Shown here piece after piece: positions 1-6,690 of a DNA stretch of 7,017 nt. This DNA comes from an uncultured Mesorhizobium sp. (GTDB taxonomy: Bacteria > Pseudomonadota > Alphaproteobacteria > Rhizobiales > Rhizobiaceae), in assembly GCA_950071955.1 (NCBI GenBank), contig CATMOC010000190.1, positions 1 through 7,017 of the forward strand, written 5' to 3'. Position numbers and translations under genes: made by a program. Numbering within the stretch: position 1 is the stretch's first letter; each line of letters begins with the position of its first letter. The notes below the pieces were generated by a model. The model ran no database searches, was not told where the DNA came from, and was given only the letters and a program-made list of their open reading frames with translations.

Positions 1-285
1 GAGGCGGACTGGCGGCTGTTCACGACGCTCGTGCGCTTCGATCCGGTCTACTACGGCCACTTCAAGTGCAACCTGCGCCGGATTGCGGACTATCCGAACC
101 TGTCGAACTACACCCGCGACCTCTATCAGGTTCCGGGCGTGGCCGAGACGGTAAACCTCTTCCACATCAAGCATCACTATTACGGCAGCCACGCCACCAT
201 CAATCCGACCCGCATCGTGCCGCGCGGGCCGCTTATCGACTATGCAGCGCCGCACGACCGCGACAGGTTGGCCAGGGCCGCCTGA
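1..285 (+). CDS. yqjG: Glutathionyl-hydroquinone reductase (Xi-class GST), C-terminal part, 5' end outside window
   Basis: This is the last 94 codons of a gene whose start lies before the window; the frame is open from base 1 and ends in TGA at 283-285. The family uses glutathione to reduce glutathionyl-hydroquinones to free hydroquinones in the cytoplasm. Visible family traits are the segment ADWRLFTTLVRFDPVYYGHF with KCNLRRI just after it, and the C-terminal pattern HHYYGSH...INP..IVPRGP, which in Xi-class enzymes carries conserved tyrosines near the hydroquinone site. The catalytic cysteine of the family sits in the N-terminal thioredoxin-like domain and cannot be checked here. The gene converges with the minus-strand Nudix gene, with only 4 bases between the two stop codons and no clear terminator between them. 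The family call is confident; the substrate in this organism is unknown. Confidence 0.9.
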   Translation, partial: EADWRLFTTLVRFDPVYYGHFKCNLRRIADYPNLSNYTRDLYQVPGVAETVNLFHIKHHYYGSHATINPTRIVPRGPLIDYAAPHDRDRLARAA

Positions 286-289
286 GCCA

Positions 290-787
290 CTACCAACGAT
301 GGGCGGGCGGGCGGCTCTCGAAGTGCTCCGCCAAGCGGTCGCGGGTCGCACGCGTCGTGCCCGCCGGAAGCCGGTCGACCGGAAAAAAGCCGGCCTCGGC
401 GATTTCCCGGTCGGATGCCTTCGGCGCGCTCTGCCGGAAACCGGTGACGAGGAACAGCGCCACGTGATCGCGGCGGCTCACGAGGGAGTTGTGATAGACG
501 GCGACAAGGCTAGGCGGCCCGGTCATCTCGATGTTCCCCTCCTCGGCAAGCTCGTGCGCGAGCGCCTCGAACAGCGTCTCGCCCGTTTCCACGCCGCCGC
601 CCGGCAGGTGCCAGCCCGGAACATAGGTGTGCCGGACGAGGAACACTGAGCGCTCCGCCTCATTGTAGACAATACACCGGACGCCGAGCGTCATCGGCCG
701 CCTCAGGAGAAAATAGGCGTGGAACAGTCTTCCGCGAATTCGCGCCCACACGGCGCGACCGGAGGCCCCCTCGTTCGGGCCTGTCAT
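290..787 (-). CDS. Nudix hydrolase
   Basis: This is a 165-residue cytoplasmic protein with one Nudix domain covering most of its length. Such enzymes hydrolyse nucleoside diphosphates linked to another group; the substrate cannot be read from the sequence. The Nudix box lies at residues 64-86 and follows HLPGGGVETGE. The metal-binding glutamates are present (E79, E82, E83, and E70 earlier in the box), but the usual Arg of the REUxEE core is His78 and the usual Gly near the end is Asn85. The short N-terminal stretch before MTLGVRC (about 30 residues, containing RGRLFHAYFLLRR) is like that of rhizobial relatives as I remember them. I chose the ATG at 787-785; a TTG at 802-800 in the same frame would add five residues. 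Neither has a clear ribosome binding site. The gene diverges from the metallophosphoesterase. Confidence 0.9.
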   Translation of the reverse strand: MTGPNEGASGRAVWARIRGRLFHAYFLLRRPMTLGVRCIVYNEAERSVFLVRHTYVPGWHLPGGGVETGETLFEALAHELAEEGNIEMTGPPSLVAVYHNSLVSRRDHVALFLVTGFRQSAPKASDREIAEAGFFPVDRLPAGTTRATRDRLAEHFESRPPAHRW

Positions 788-830
788 CGGCCGCGGCCGC
801 AAGGCTGGATCGGCGTCTCAGGCTGCACTA

Positions 831-835
831 GAAGG
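831..835 (+). promoter_or_regulatory. Ribosome binding site of the metallophosphoesterase gene
   Basis: The sequence GAAGG is followed by five bases (TAAGC) and then ATG at 841. This supports 841 as the true start. The 53-bp gap between the two divergent genes (788-840) contains no convincing -35/-10 pair. Confidence 0.6.
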
Positions 836-840
836 TAAGC

Positions 841-1770
841 ATGTTCCGTCTTGCGCATCTTTCTGACATCCATCTTGGTCCGCTGCCCGATGTAACCTAC
901 AGAGAACTGGCGTCCAAGCGGATCACTGGCTACGTCAACTGGCAGCGCAACAGGCGTCGGCTCCTGCACAACGGCGTCACCGACGCTCTCCTGGCGGACA
1001 TGGAGACCAGCGGGATCGACCATGTCGCGATCACCGGGGATCTGGTCAATCTTGCCCTAGATGCCGAAATCGACCTCGCGCGCGAGTGGCTGGCGACCGT
1101 CGGGAGCCCGGAAACGGTCTCCGTCGTGCCGGGAAATCACGATGCCTACGTTCCCGGCGCACTCGCCAAGGCCTGCAAGGCCTGGCGTCCCTACATGACG
1201 GGCGAGAAGACGCATGTCAGCCAGAGCAGCAGCGGATTTCCCTATCTCAGGACCCGGGAAAATGTCGCCCTGATCGGCGTATCGTCCGCGCGTGCGACGG
1301 CGCCGTTCATGGCGCTCGGCAGTTACGGAGCCGAACAGGCGGCGCGCGTCGGGCAGTTGCTCGACATTGCCCGCGACCGGGGCTTGTTCCGGATCATCCT
1401 GATCCACCACCCGCCCGTGCGCGGCGCGACGACGGCGCACAAGCGGCTCTACGGCATCGGGCTTTTCCAGAAGACCTTGCGGCGCCACGGCGCCGAGATG
1501 GTCCTGCACGGACACACACATCTGCCCACGCTCTACTGGATCGCCGGCAAGGACAACAATGTTCCCGTCATCGGTGTGCCCGCCGCCGGCCAGGGACCTG
1601 CAGGCGAGAAACCGCCGGCGCAGTACAATCTTCTGGAAATCGGCGGAGAAGCCGGGAAGTGGCAGGTGAATCACACCCGTCGCGGCGTCATCGATGGAGC
1701 GCCGACCTTCAGGGTAAAGGCGGAAGAGACCGTGGATCTCTTCTCCGAACCTCAGTACGCCGCCACGTAA
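841..1770 (+). CDS. Metallophosphoesterase (CpdA-like calcineurin fold)
   Basis: This is a 309-residue protein with the full set of calcineurin-fold metal motifs: D9 and H11 in HLSDIHLG, D67 in ITGDLVN, N99 and H100 in PGNHDAY, H189 in ILIHHPPV, and H225 and H227 in LHGHTHLP. These residues bind two metal ions and cleave a phosphoester. The same arrangement is found in class III cyclic-nucleotide phosphodiesterases (CpdA), but it also serves other substrates, so cAMP hydrolysis is an inference. There is no signal peptide or membrane segment, so it should be cytoplasmic. The early insert RITGYVNWQRNRRR (residues 27-40) is a feature I associate with rhizobial members. The start is supported by a ribosome binding site five bases upstream. 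The 3' end overlaps the convergent gene by 19 bp. A class III cyclase lies less than 1 kb downstream on the same strand. Confidence 0.92.
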   Translation: MFRLAHLSDIHLGPLPDVTYRELASKRITGYVNWQRNRRRLLHNGVTDALLADMETSGIDHVAITGDLVNLALDAEIDLAREWLATVGSPETVSVVPGNHDAYVPGALAKACKAWRPYMTGEKTHVSQSSSGFPYLRTRENVALIGVSSARATAPFMALGSYGAEQAARVGQLLDIARDRGLFRIILIHHPPVRGATTAHKRLYGIGLFQKTLRRHGAEMVLHGHTHLPTLYWIAGKDNNVPVIGVPAAGQGPAGEKPPAQYNLLEIGGEAGKWQVNHTRRGVIDGAPTFRVKAEETVDLFSEPQYAAT

Positions 1771-2495
1771 GCCGCGACCTCGTCCCAGTAGACGGCGGCG
1801 AGGATTGCCAGCCCGGCGGCGGCGCCGAACAGCACGATTCCGGCTGCCGACACGAACGACCGCACCTTGTTGACTCGCGGCTCCGCCTTCGAGACGGGAT
1901 CCGTGTCGGCCCCTGCTTGCACGGGCGCCGCCGCATACGCGAGCAGCGATTTGCCGTTACGATTCTCGCCATTCGAGTTTGTCGCGGCTGGGGCGATAGA
2001 ATCGGGCCGTTCCCGTTGCCTCTCGGGCTTTCTGGCGATCACGGCTTCTTCCCGGTCGACGGGCGGGCGCACCGTCACCGTCGTCCCGTCCAGCCAGCGC
2101 TGACGCTCCACCATCCTCTCGGCGATGTAGCGCGTCACCTGATCGGCGACGGGTCTGATCTCGCTCGACTCCGCCACGACGACGCGCCCGAGCCGCGTAT
2201 CGCGCACGAAGCGGTAGGTGCGGCGGTCGCGGCCCATCGCGACATGGCTGACCGCGTCGATCCACAGACGCGGCTGTGTCCCCGACGAGATGGCGAAGTC
2301 GAACAGGATCTCCTCGGCGGGCACCTGATCGAAGATTGGCTCCAGTTCCTGTGCGAGAAGTTCCAGCCGCATGCGGGCCGCTTCGCGCATATCCACGACC
2401 ACGTCGTCGCGTTCCACGGCAGCGAGCTTCACCTCGCGGATGGCATCCGCAAGCCTGCCATGCCGCTCGGCGGCAACCCTGTCCCTGTCGTTCAT
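1752..2495 (-). CDS. Conserved hypothetical protein with one C-terminal membrane helix
   Basis: I do not recognise a named family, although the central part resembles uncharacterised rhizobial proteins I have seen. The 247-residue product has three parts. Residues 1-55 are charged and probably helical or coiled coil (MNDRDRVAAERHGRLADAIR onward). Residues 56-136 form a compact domain with FDFAISSGTQPRLWIDAVSH and then GRDRRTYRFVRDTRLGRVV. Residues 140-210 are a low-complexity linker rich in Pro, Ala, Arg and Glu, followed by one hydrophobic helix at about 213-236 and a short tail ending in AAYVAAY. It has no signal peptide, so it is likely a tail-anchored inner-membrane protein with its bulk in the cytoplasm. 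The ATG at 2495 has GGAG seven bases upstream; upstream in-frame codons to 2558 have none, so I chose the shorter form. It is divergent from the cyclase gene. Confidence 0.85.
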   Translation of the reverse strand: MNDRDRVAAERHGRLADAIREVKLAAVERDDVVVDMREAARMRLELLAQELEPIFDQVPAEEILFDFAISSGTQPRLWIDAVSHVAMGRDRRTYRFVRDTRLGRVVVAESSEIRPVADQVTRYIAERMVERQRWLDGTTVTVRPPVDREEAVIARKPERQRERPDSIAPAATNSNGENRNGKSLLAYAAAPVQAGADTDPVSKAEPRVNKVRSFVSAAGIVLFGAAAGLAILAAVYWDEVAAYVAAY

Positions 2496-2502
2496 GTCGG
2501 GT

Positions 2503-2506
2503 CTCC
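2503..2506 (-). promoter_or_regulatory. Ribosome binding site of the conserved hypothetical gene
   Basis: On the minus strand the sequence GGCGGAGACCCGAC runs directly into ATG at 2495. The GGAG core is seven bases from the start codon. This decides the start at 2495 over the longer frame that begins at 2558. Confidence 0.6.
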
Positions 2507-2523
2507 GCCGGACAATAGATGGT

Positions 2524-2529
2524 TTATAA
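2524..2529 (-). promoter_or_regulatory. Possible -10 element for the conserved hypothetical gene
   Basis: The minus strand reads TATAAA here, inside an AT-rich island (GTTAACGTTTTATAAACC) that stands out in otherwise GC-rich DNA. It lies about 30 bases upstream of the ATG at 2495. I could not find a good -35 at 16-18 bp, so the call is weak. Confidence 0.3.
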
Positions 2530-2592
2530 AACGTTAACACAGAGTTGCACGCGAACAAATGGCGAATTTCGGCCGCCGCGCTGGCACTCCGT

Positions 2593-2620
2593 TTGCATCG
2601 CGCGAACGAAACAATATCTT
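2593..2620 (+). promoter_or_regulatory. Possible promoter of the cyclase gene
   Basis: TTGCAT at 2593-2598 and TATCTT at 2615-2620 are separated by 16 bp and lie 24 bp before the preferred cyclase start. The -35 matches consensus at three of six positions and the -10 at four of six. The surrounding CGAACGAAACAATATCTT is AT-rich for this genome. A short leader of about 17-20 bases would result. Confidence 0.35.
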
Positions 2621-2643
2621 TGCCGGATAGACCTCTTGGCTGG

Positions 2644-4092
2644 ATGGACGGAATGGCCCTTGCGGAACGCGTTGGATCGGCGATCGCGACGCGTAGGGCG
2701 CGGCGCCGTGCGAATTTTCCGCAGCTGTTGGACGAGACCTTCCGCGGCCATGAGCGGGAGGGCCGCCGGCTTCAGCTTCGTGGCCGGACGTGGTCGCTCG
2801 CCGCCATGCTCGTCGTGCTGGGGATCGTGGCGCCTTATCCGGAGGCTTTCTATTACCAGGCCCTGATCCTGTTCTTCATATCGACCGGGTTCCTTCCCTC
2901 TCTGCTGGAGCGCTTGGGCCGGCTGCAACGGTGGCATCTGTATCTCTTCGTCGCGGTGGATTTCGCGCTTCTCACCTTTGCGGTCATCTACCCGAACCCG
3001 CTCGCGCCGGAGAACCTGCCGCCGCAGATGACGCTGCATTTCGACACCTCGCTCTACCTTTTCCTCCTGCTGGCTGGCCTCGCCTTCGCCGACAACCCGC
3101 GTCTTGTCCTGTGGGGCGGCTTCGTCGGCGCGCTAAGCTGGACAATTGGTGTCGGCTGGCTTGCGGGGCTTCCCGACAGTGTCGTGATATGGCCGGGAAA
3201 TGGCGACATCGGCCTCAACGACGTCGTCACCCGCATGCGCCTCATGGCCAATCCGACCACCGTCGATCTGAGCGTCCTCTTCCAGACGGTAGTCATCTTC
3301 GCCATCGTCGCCATGATCATGGCGGGTGGTGTCGGGCGCTCGCGCCGGCTGGTCTGGCGCTATGCCGTCATCGAGCGTCAGCGGCTCAACCTGGCACGCT
3401 ACTTCCCGCCGTCCACGGTCGACCAGCTGGCGCGGCAGGACGAGCCGCTCCAGCAGATCAGGGAACTGAAGGCGGCGATCATCTTCGCAGACCTCGTCGG
3501 CTTCACGCGATGGGCGGAGCGCCACACCCCGGCGCAGACGATCTCCCTCCTTCGCGAGGTCCACGCGCTTCTCGAAGAGGCAGTCTTCCGGCACAGCGGC
3601 ACGCTCGACAAGTTCATCGGCGACGGTGTCATGGCGACCTTCGGAACGCCGGAGCCGAGGTCGGACGATTCCCTCAATGCCATGGCCTGCGTGAAGGCCA
3701 TTCTGGAGGATGTCACCGCACTCAACGCGCGCCGCCTCGCACGCGGCGAGGAAGCCGTCCAGATCGCGCTCGGGGTGCACTACGGCCCCGTCGTGGTCGG
3801 CAACATCGGAACCGAGCGGCGGCTGGAGCTCGGCGTCATCGGCGACACGGTGAACGTCGCGAGCCGGCTCGAGGAACTCACGCGGGTGATCGGGCGGATG
3901 GCAGTGGTGAGCGATCAGCTGGTCGCCGACATAAAGGAAAGACGGCCGGACGCCGCGGACGCGATGCTCGAGGACTTCGTGTTCCTCGGAGCCAATCACC
4001 TGGAAGGGCGGCGGCAAGACATCGCGGTCTATGCGAGCAAGCAGACGCTGGTAGCCTCGGAGAGTCGCGCCAGATGGGCGCGTTCGGCATAG
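2644..4092 (+). CDS. Class III adenylate/guanylate cyclase with six-helix membrane domain
   Basis: This is a 482-residue inner-membrane protein. Six hydrophobic helices lie at about residues 50-66, 70-88, 98-116, 137-149, 154-175 and 211-231. A linker (RYFPPSTVDQLARQ) typical of such cyclases follows, then one catalytic domain at about 275-467. Metal-binding aspartates are D283 (IFADLVGFT) and D327 (KFIGDGVMATFG). Lys323, three residues before GD, occupies the purine-contacting position. N404 and R408 in GDTVNVASRLE are the transition-state residues. The second purine-contacting position, Asp in mammalian enzymes and Thr in class IIIb, is Gly397. All catalytic residues are present, so the protein should be active as a homodimer, probably making cAMP. 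ATG 2644 and ATG 2653 are both possible starts and neither has a strong ribosome binding site; an in-frame TTG at 2545 is less likely. It ends 13 bases from the convergent hydrolase. Confidence 0.92.
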   Translation: MDGMALAERVGSAIATRRARRRANFPQLLDETFRGHEREGRRLQLRGRTWSLAAMLVVLGIVAPYPEAFYYQALILFFISTGFLPSLLERLGRLQRWHLYLFVAVDFALLTFAVIYPNPLAPENLPPQMTLHFDTSLYLFLLLAGLAFADNPRLVLWGGFVGALSWTIGVGWLAGLPDSVVIWPGNGDIGLNDVVTRMRLMANPTTVDLSVLFQTVVIFAIVAMIMAGGVGRSRRLVWRYAVIERQRLNLARYFPPSTVDQLARQDEPLQQIRELKAAIIFADLVGFTRWAERHTPAQTISLLREVHALLEEAVFRHSGTLDKFIGDGVMATFGTPEPRSDDSLNAMACVKAILEDVTALNARRLARGEEAVQIALGVHYGPVVVGNIGTERRLELGVIGDTVNVASRLEELTRVIGRMAVVSDQLVADIKERRPDAADAMLEDFVFLGANHLEGRRQDIAVYASKQTLVASESRARWARSA

Positions 4093-4105
4093 TCGGAAGC
4101 GACCC

Positions 4106-4867
4106 CTACGAACGCACCGCCTTGCGTATGGCGCGCACGACCGTTTCCCGCGCTTCTTCAAGGAGCATATGTCCCTTCCCCGGCAAGGTCTCCAGCGACA
4201 GGTTCGTGGGCAGCCCCGCCGTCTGCGAATACGGCAGGACCGTGTCCTCCGTACCCCAGACCACCCGCACCGGCATGGCGAGCGATGCCAACGAATCGCG
4301 CGGAATCTCCCCCTGCCGGTCTCCCTTGGTGATCAGGGCGGCAATCTCGATCAGCTTCTCGCGCTGACCCGCGACACCGCGGGTGGCGACCAGTCCCGCG
4401 ACGTACTTCGTCGGCATGGTGAAACCCGGCGCCGACATCTCGTCCATGCAGGCCCGCAGATCGTCCGCGTTGGTGGCCGCCGCATAACGCCTGAGAAGGT
4501 CGAAGTTGATTTCCGGGCCGAAACCGCCCGGCGCGAGCAGCGTCAGCGACGCGACCGTCTCCGGCGACCGGAGCGCGGCAAGGACCGCGATGGCGCCGCC
4601 CATCGAGTGCCCGACCAGGTGGGCCCGCGCGATGCCGCGGGCACCGAGATCGGCGAGGACCGCCTTGGCGGCGACGTGCGCCGGCCCGGCCCCGGGGTAG
4701 CCGAGCGAGCGGCCGTGTCCGGGGAGATCATATGCCAGCACGCGGGCGACCGGCGCGAGCGCGGGCTGGATGTCGTACCAGACGTCGTGATGCCCGCCGA
4801 AGCCGTGCAGGAGAACGACCGTTTCCAGGCCTTTCCCCTGTACGCGCGCGTGGATGTCGCCACTCAT
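4106..4867 (-). CDS. Alpha/beta hydrolase (AcoC/MhpC-like)
   Basis: This is a 253-residue single-domain hydrolase. The family traits are the oxyanion-hole strand VVLLHGFGG (residues 17-25), YDLPGHGRS (47-54), the nucleophile elbow GHSMGG with Ser88, Asp208 in VVWGTEDTVLP and His233 in GKGHML, so the Ser-Asp-His triad is complete. The segment TLLAPGGFGPEIN and the cap that follows resemble the hydrolase domain at the C-terminus of acetoin dehydrogenase E2 (AcoC), but the lipoyl and E3-binding parts are absent and no dehydrogenase genes are nearby. The substrate is unknown. The ATG at 4867 follows a purine run (GGGGGGAAGG) that can act as ribosome binding site. It starts 36 bases after the leuA stop on the same strand, so it is probably cotranscribed with leuA. 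Confidence 0.9.
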   Translation of the reverse strand: MSGDIHARVQGKGLETVVLLHGFGGHHDVWYDIQPALAPVARVLAYDLPGHGRSLGYPGAGPAHVAAKAVLADLGARGIARAHLVGHSMGGAIAVLAALRSPETVASLTLLAPGGFGPEINFDLLRRYAAATNADDLRACMDEMSAPGFTMPTKYVAGLVATRGVAGQREKLIEIAALITKGDRQGEIPRDSLASLAMPVRVVWGTEDTVLPYSQTAGLPTNLSLETLPGKGHMLLEEARETVVRAIRKAVRS

Positions 4868-4903
4868 CCTTCCCCCCGGATCATGCGCGAGGATACCGTC
4901 CCG

Positions 4904-6586
4904 TCACCGCATCGCAAGGATGCGGTTCGCCGCCGAAACGATCGCCTCGAGCGAAGCCGCCACGATGTTGGTGTTGATGCCCGCCCCGAACAGCTTTCCA
5001 TCCGGATGCTCGACCTCCATGTAGCTGATGGCGGCCGCGTTGGAACCGCGCTGCATGGAATGCTCGGAATAATCGAGCACGGTCATCGGAATGCCGATGT
5101 GGCGCGAAAGGGCGTCGACGAAGCCGTCGATCGGCCCCGTGCCGGAGCCGGTGATCGTCACCTCCCGGCCACCGTCGGTGATCGTTGCCTCCACGATGCG
5201 ACGGCCCTTGGCCGAGGTGTCTGGATAGGTGTGATGATCGAGGAACTTCAGCCGCGCGCCGGGCTGATCGACGTAGCGGTCGATGAAGCGTTCGTGGATG
5301 CGCTTCGACGACAGTTCCTTGCCTTCGGCGTCGGTGACCGCCTGGATGTCCTTGGAGAACTCGATCTGCAGGTTGCGCGGCAGGTTGAGCCCGTAGTCCG
5401 CCTGCATGATGTAGGCGATGCCGCCCTTGCCCGACTGCGAGTTAATGCGGATGATCGCCTCGTAGGTACGGCCGACGTCCTGCGGGTCGATCGGCAGGTA
5501 CGGCACCTCCCAGAATTCCTTATTTGCCTTGGCTTTTGCCTTCATGCCCTTGTTGATGGCGTCCTGGTGCGAGCCAGAGAAGGCGGTGTAGACCAGTTCG
5601 CCGACATAGGGGTGGCGTTCCGGGATCTTCATCTGGTTCGAATACTCGTACACCTCCTTCATACGGGTGATGTCCGAACAGTCGAGTTCCGGGTCGACGC
5701 CCTGGGTGTACATGTTCAACGCCAGCGTCACGATGTCGACGTTGCCGGTGCGCTCTCCATTGCCGAACAGCGTGCCCTCGACCCGGTCGGCGCCGGCCAT
5801 CAGCCCCAGTTCGGTCGCGGCGATCCCGGTGCCGCGGTCATTGTGCGTATGCAGGCTGATGACCGCGCTGTCGCGATTGGGCAGGTTGCGGATAAAATAC
5901 TCGACTTGGTCCGCGTAGATGTTGGGGGTCGCCGCTTCGACCGTGGCGGGCAGGTTGAGGATGATGGGGTGTTCGGGCGTAGGGGCCAGCACGTCCATCA
6001 CCGCTTCGCAGACCTCTAGCGAAAAATCGAGTTCGGCGGTCGAGAATGTTTCGGGCGAATACTGGAAGTGCCAGTCCGTGTTTGGTTGCTTGCCGGCTTC
6101 ATCGCGCATCACCTTGGCTCCTTGCACGGCGATATCGCGCACTTGGTCCCTGGTCATCCCGAACACGACCTCGCGCCATGCGGGGCTTACAGCGTTGTAA
6201 AGGTGGACGATGGCCGCCCGCGCACCGGCAAGGCTGGCAAAGCTGGTGCGGATCAGATCCTCGCGGCTCTGGGTCAGGACCTGCACCAGCACATCGTCGG
6301 GCACGCGGCCCGATTGCACGAGGCCGGAGATGAAATCGAATTCGGTCGCGCCGGCACTGGGAAAGCCGACCTCGATCTCCTTCACGCCTACTTCGACGAG
6401 CAGGTCGAAGAAGCGGTTCTTCTTGTGGGCGTCCATCGGATCGACAATCGCCTGGTTGCCATCGCGCAGGTCGGTCGACAGCCAGCGCGGCGGCGCGGTG
6501 ATGGTGCGTGCCGGCCATTGGCGATCGGTCAGCGGGACCTGCGGGAAGGGCGCGTATTTCGTGCTCGGGTTGCGCAGCATGGACAT
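4904..6586 (-). CDS. leuA: 2-isopropylmalate synthase
   Basis: This 560-residue cytoplasmic enzyme joins acetyl-CoA to 2-oxoisovalerate, the first committed step of leucine synthesis. The N-terminal TIM-barrel domain covers about residues 30-310. It carries STDLRDGNQ with catalytic R41 and metal ligand D42, SLHTHNDRG with metal ligands H246 and H248, and the family signature LFGNGERTGNVD with N282. A linker region contains ERHPYVGELVYTAFSGSHQD. The C-terminal regulatory domain (about 425-560), with GSGTGPIDGFVDAL and ISYMEVEH, is where leucine binds for feedback inhibition in this family. Length fits the long LeuA form. The ATG at 6586 gives MSMLRN; a second ATG two codons in is equally close. 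The ribosome binding site is weak (CGAGA, eight to twelve bases upstream). A leucine-rich leader frame and RNA hairpins upstream suggest attenuation. Confidence 0.97.
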   Translation of the reverse strand: MSMLRNPSTKYAPFPQVPLTDRQWPARTITAPPRWLSTDLRDGNQAIVDPMDAHKKNRFFDLLVEVGVKEIEVGFPSAGATEFDFISGLVQSGRVPDDVLVQVLTQSREDLIRTSFASLAGARAAIVHLYNAVSPAWREVVFGMTRDQVRDIAVQGAKVMRDEAGKQPNTDWHFQYSPETFSTAELDFSLEVCEAVMDVLAPTPEHPIILNLPATVEAATPNIYADQVEYFIRNLPNRDSAVISLHTHNDRGTGIAATELGLMAGADRVEGTLFGNGERTGNVDIVTLALNMYTQGVDPELDCSDITRMKEVYEYSNQMKIPERHPYVGELVYTAFSGSHQDAINKGMKAKAKANKEFWEVPYLPIDPQDVGRTYEAIIRINSQSGKGGIAYIMQADYGLNLPRNLQIEFSKDIQAVTDAEGKELSSKRIHERFIDRYVDQPGARLKFLDHHTYPDTSAKGRRIVEATITDGGREVTITGSGTGPIDGFVDALSRHIGIPMTVLDYSEHSMQRGSNAAAISYMEVEHPDGKLFGAGINTNIVAASLEAIVSAANRILAMR

Positions 6587-6632
6587 GGTGGAATTCTCGG
6601 CAGGTTCTTGCGGTAGCGGGTGAAAGTTTCGT

Positions 6633-6690
6633 CCCTTGGGCGCTCAGCGCACCTTAGGAAGGCACGCCAGCTATCACGCCCAAGGGCGCG
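6633..6690 (-). promoter_or_regulatory. Candidate leuA attenuator: overlapping RNA hairpins after the leucine leader peptide
   Basis: Read on the leuA strand, three pairings can be drawn by eye. First, CCCTTGGGCG (6686-6677, the last leader codons) is exactly complementary to CGCCCAAGGG (6642-6633), a 10-bp inverted repeat with a 34-base loop. Second, inside that loop GCGTGCCTT (6667-6659) pairs with AAGGTGCGC (6655-6647) over nine positions, two of them G-U, around the triloop CCT. Third, the 5' arm of the first pairing can instead fold on itself as a six-pair hairpin with a CTTG loop (CGCGCCCTTGGGCGTG, 6690-6675). A ribosome on the leader would cover this arm and so select the fold. No run of U follows 6633 beyond CTTT, so a classical terminator is not evident; Rho or translational control is possible. 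Confidence 0.55.

Noticed and set aside
690..794. The 12-base sequence GTCATCGGCCGC occurs at 690-701 and again at 783-794.
   Set aside because: Both copies fall where the Nudix frame reads RPMT; the repeat is short, GC-rich and has no third copy that I could see.
788..800. Palindrome CGGCCGCGGCCG between the Nudix and metallophosphoesterase genes, considered as an operator.
   Set aside because: It consists only of G and C in high-GC DNA next to coding sequence and has no supporting promoter elements; chance is likely.
1086..2537. A plus-strand open frame of 483 codons across the metallophosphoesterase and hypothetical genes.
   Set aside because: It crosses the ends of two well-supported genes in the wrong frame or strand, and its arginine-rich composition is typical of shifted frames in high-GC DNA.
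4086..4112. Possible terminator between the convergent cyclase and hydrolase genes.
   Set aside because: Only 13 bases separate the stop codons and I see no stable stem with a U tract on either strand.
2790..4367. A 525-codon plus-strand frame overlapping the cyclase gene.
   Set aside because: It is a shifted frame of the cyclase; the cyclase frame holds the metal ligands and six hydrophobic helices, the shifted frame only Arg/Ala/Gly-rich sequence.
4169..6019. A plus-strand open frame of 616 codons opposite leuA and the hydrolase.
   Set aside because: It is antisense to two genes with complete catalytic motifs; its product is rich in Arg, Asp, Val and His as expected from reading GC-rich genes on the opposite strand, and shows no recognisable domain.
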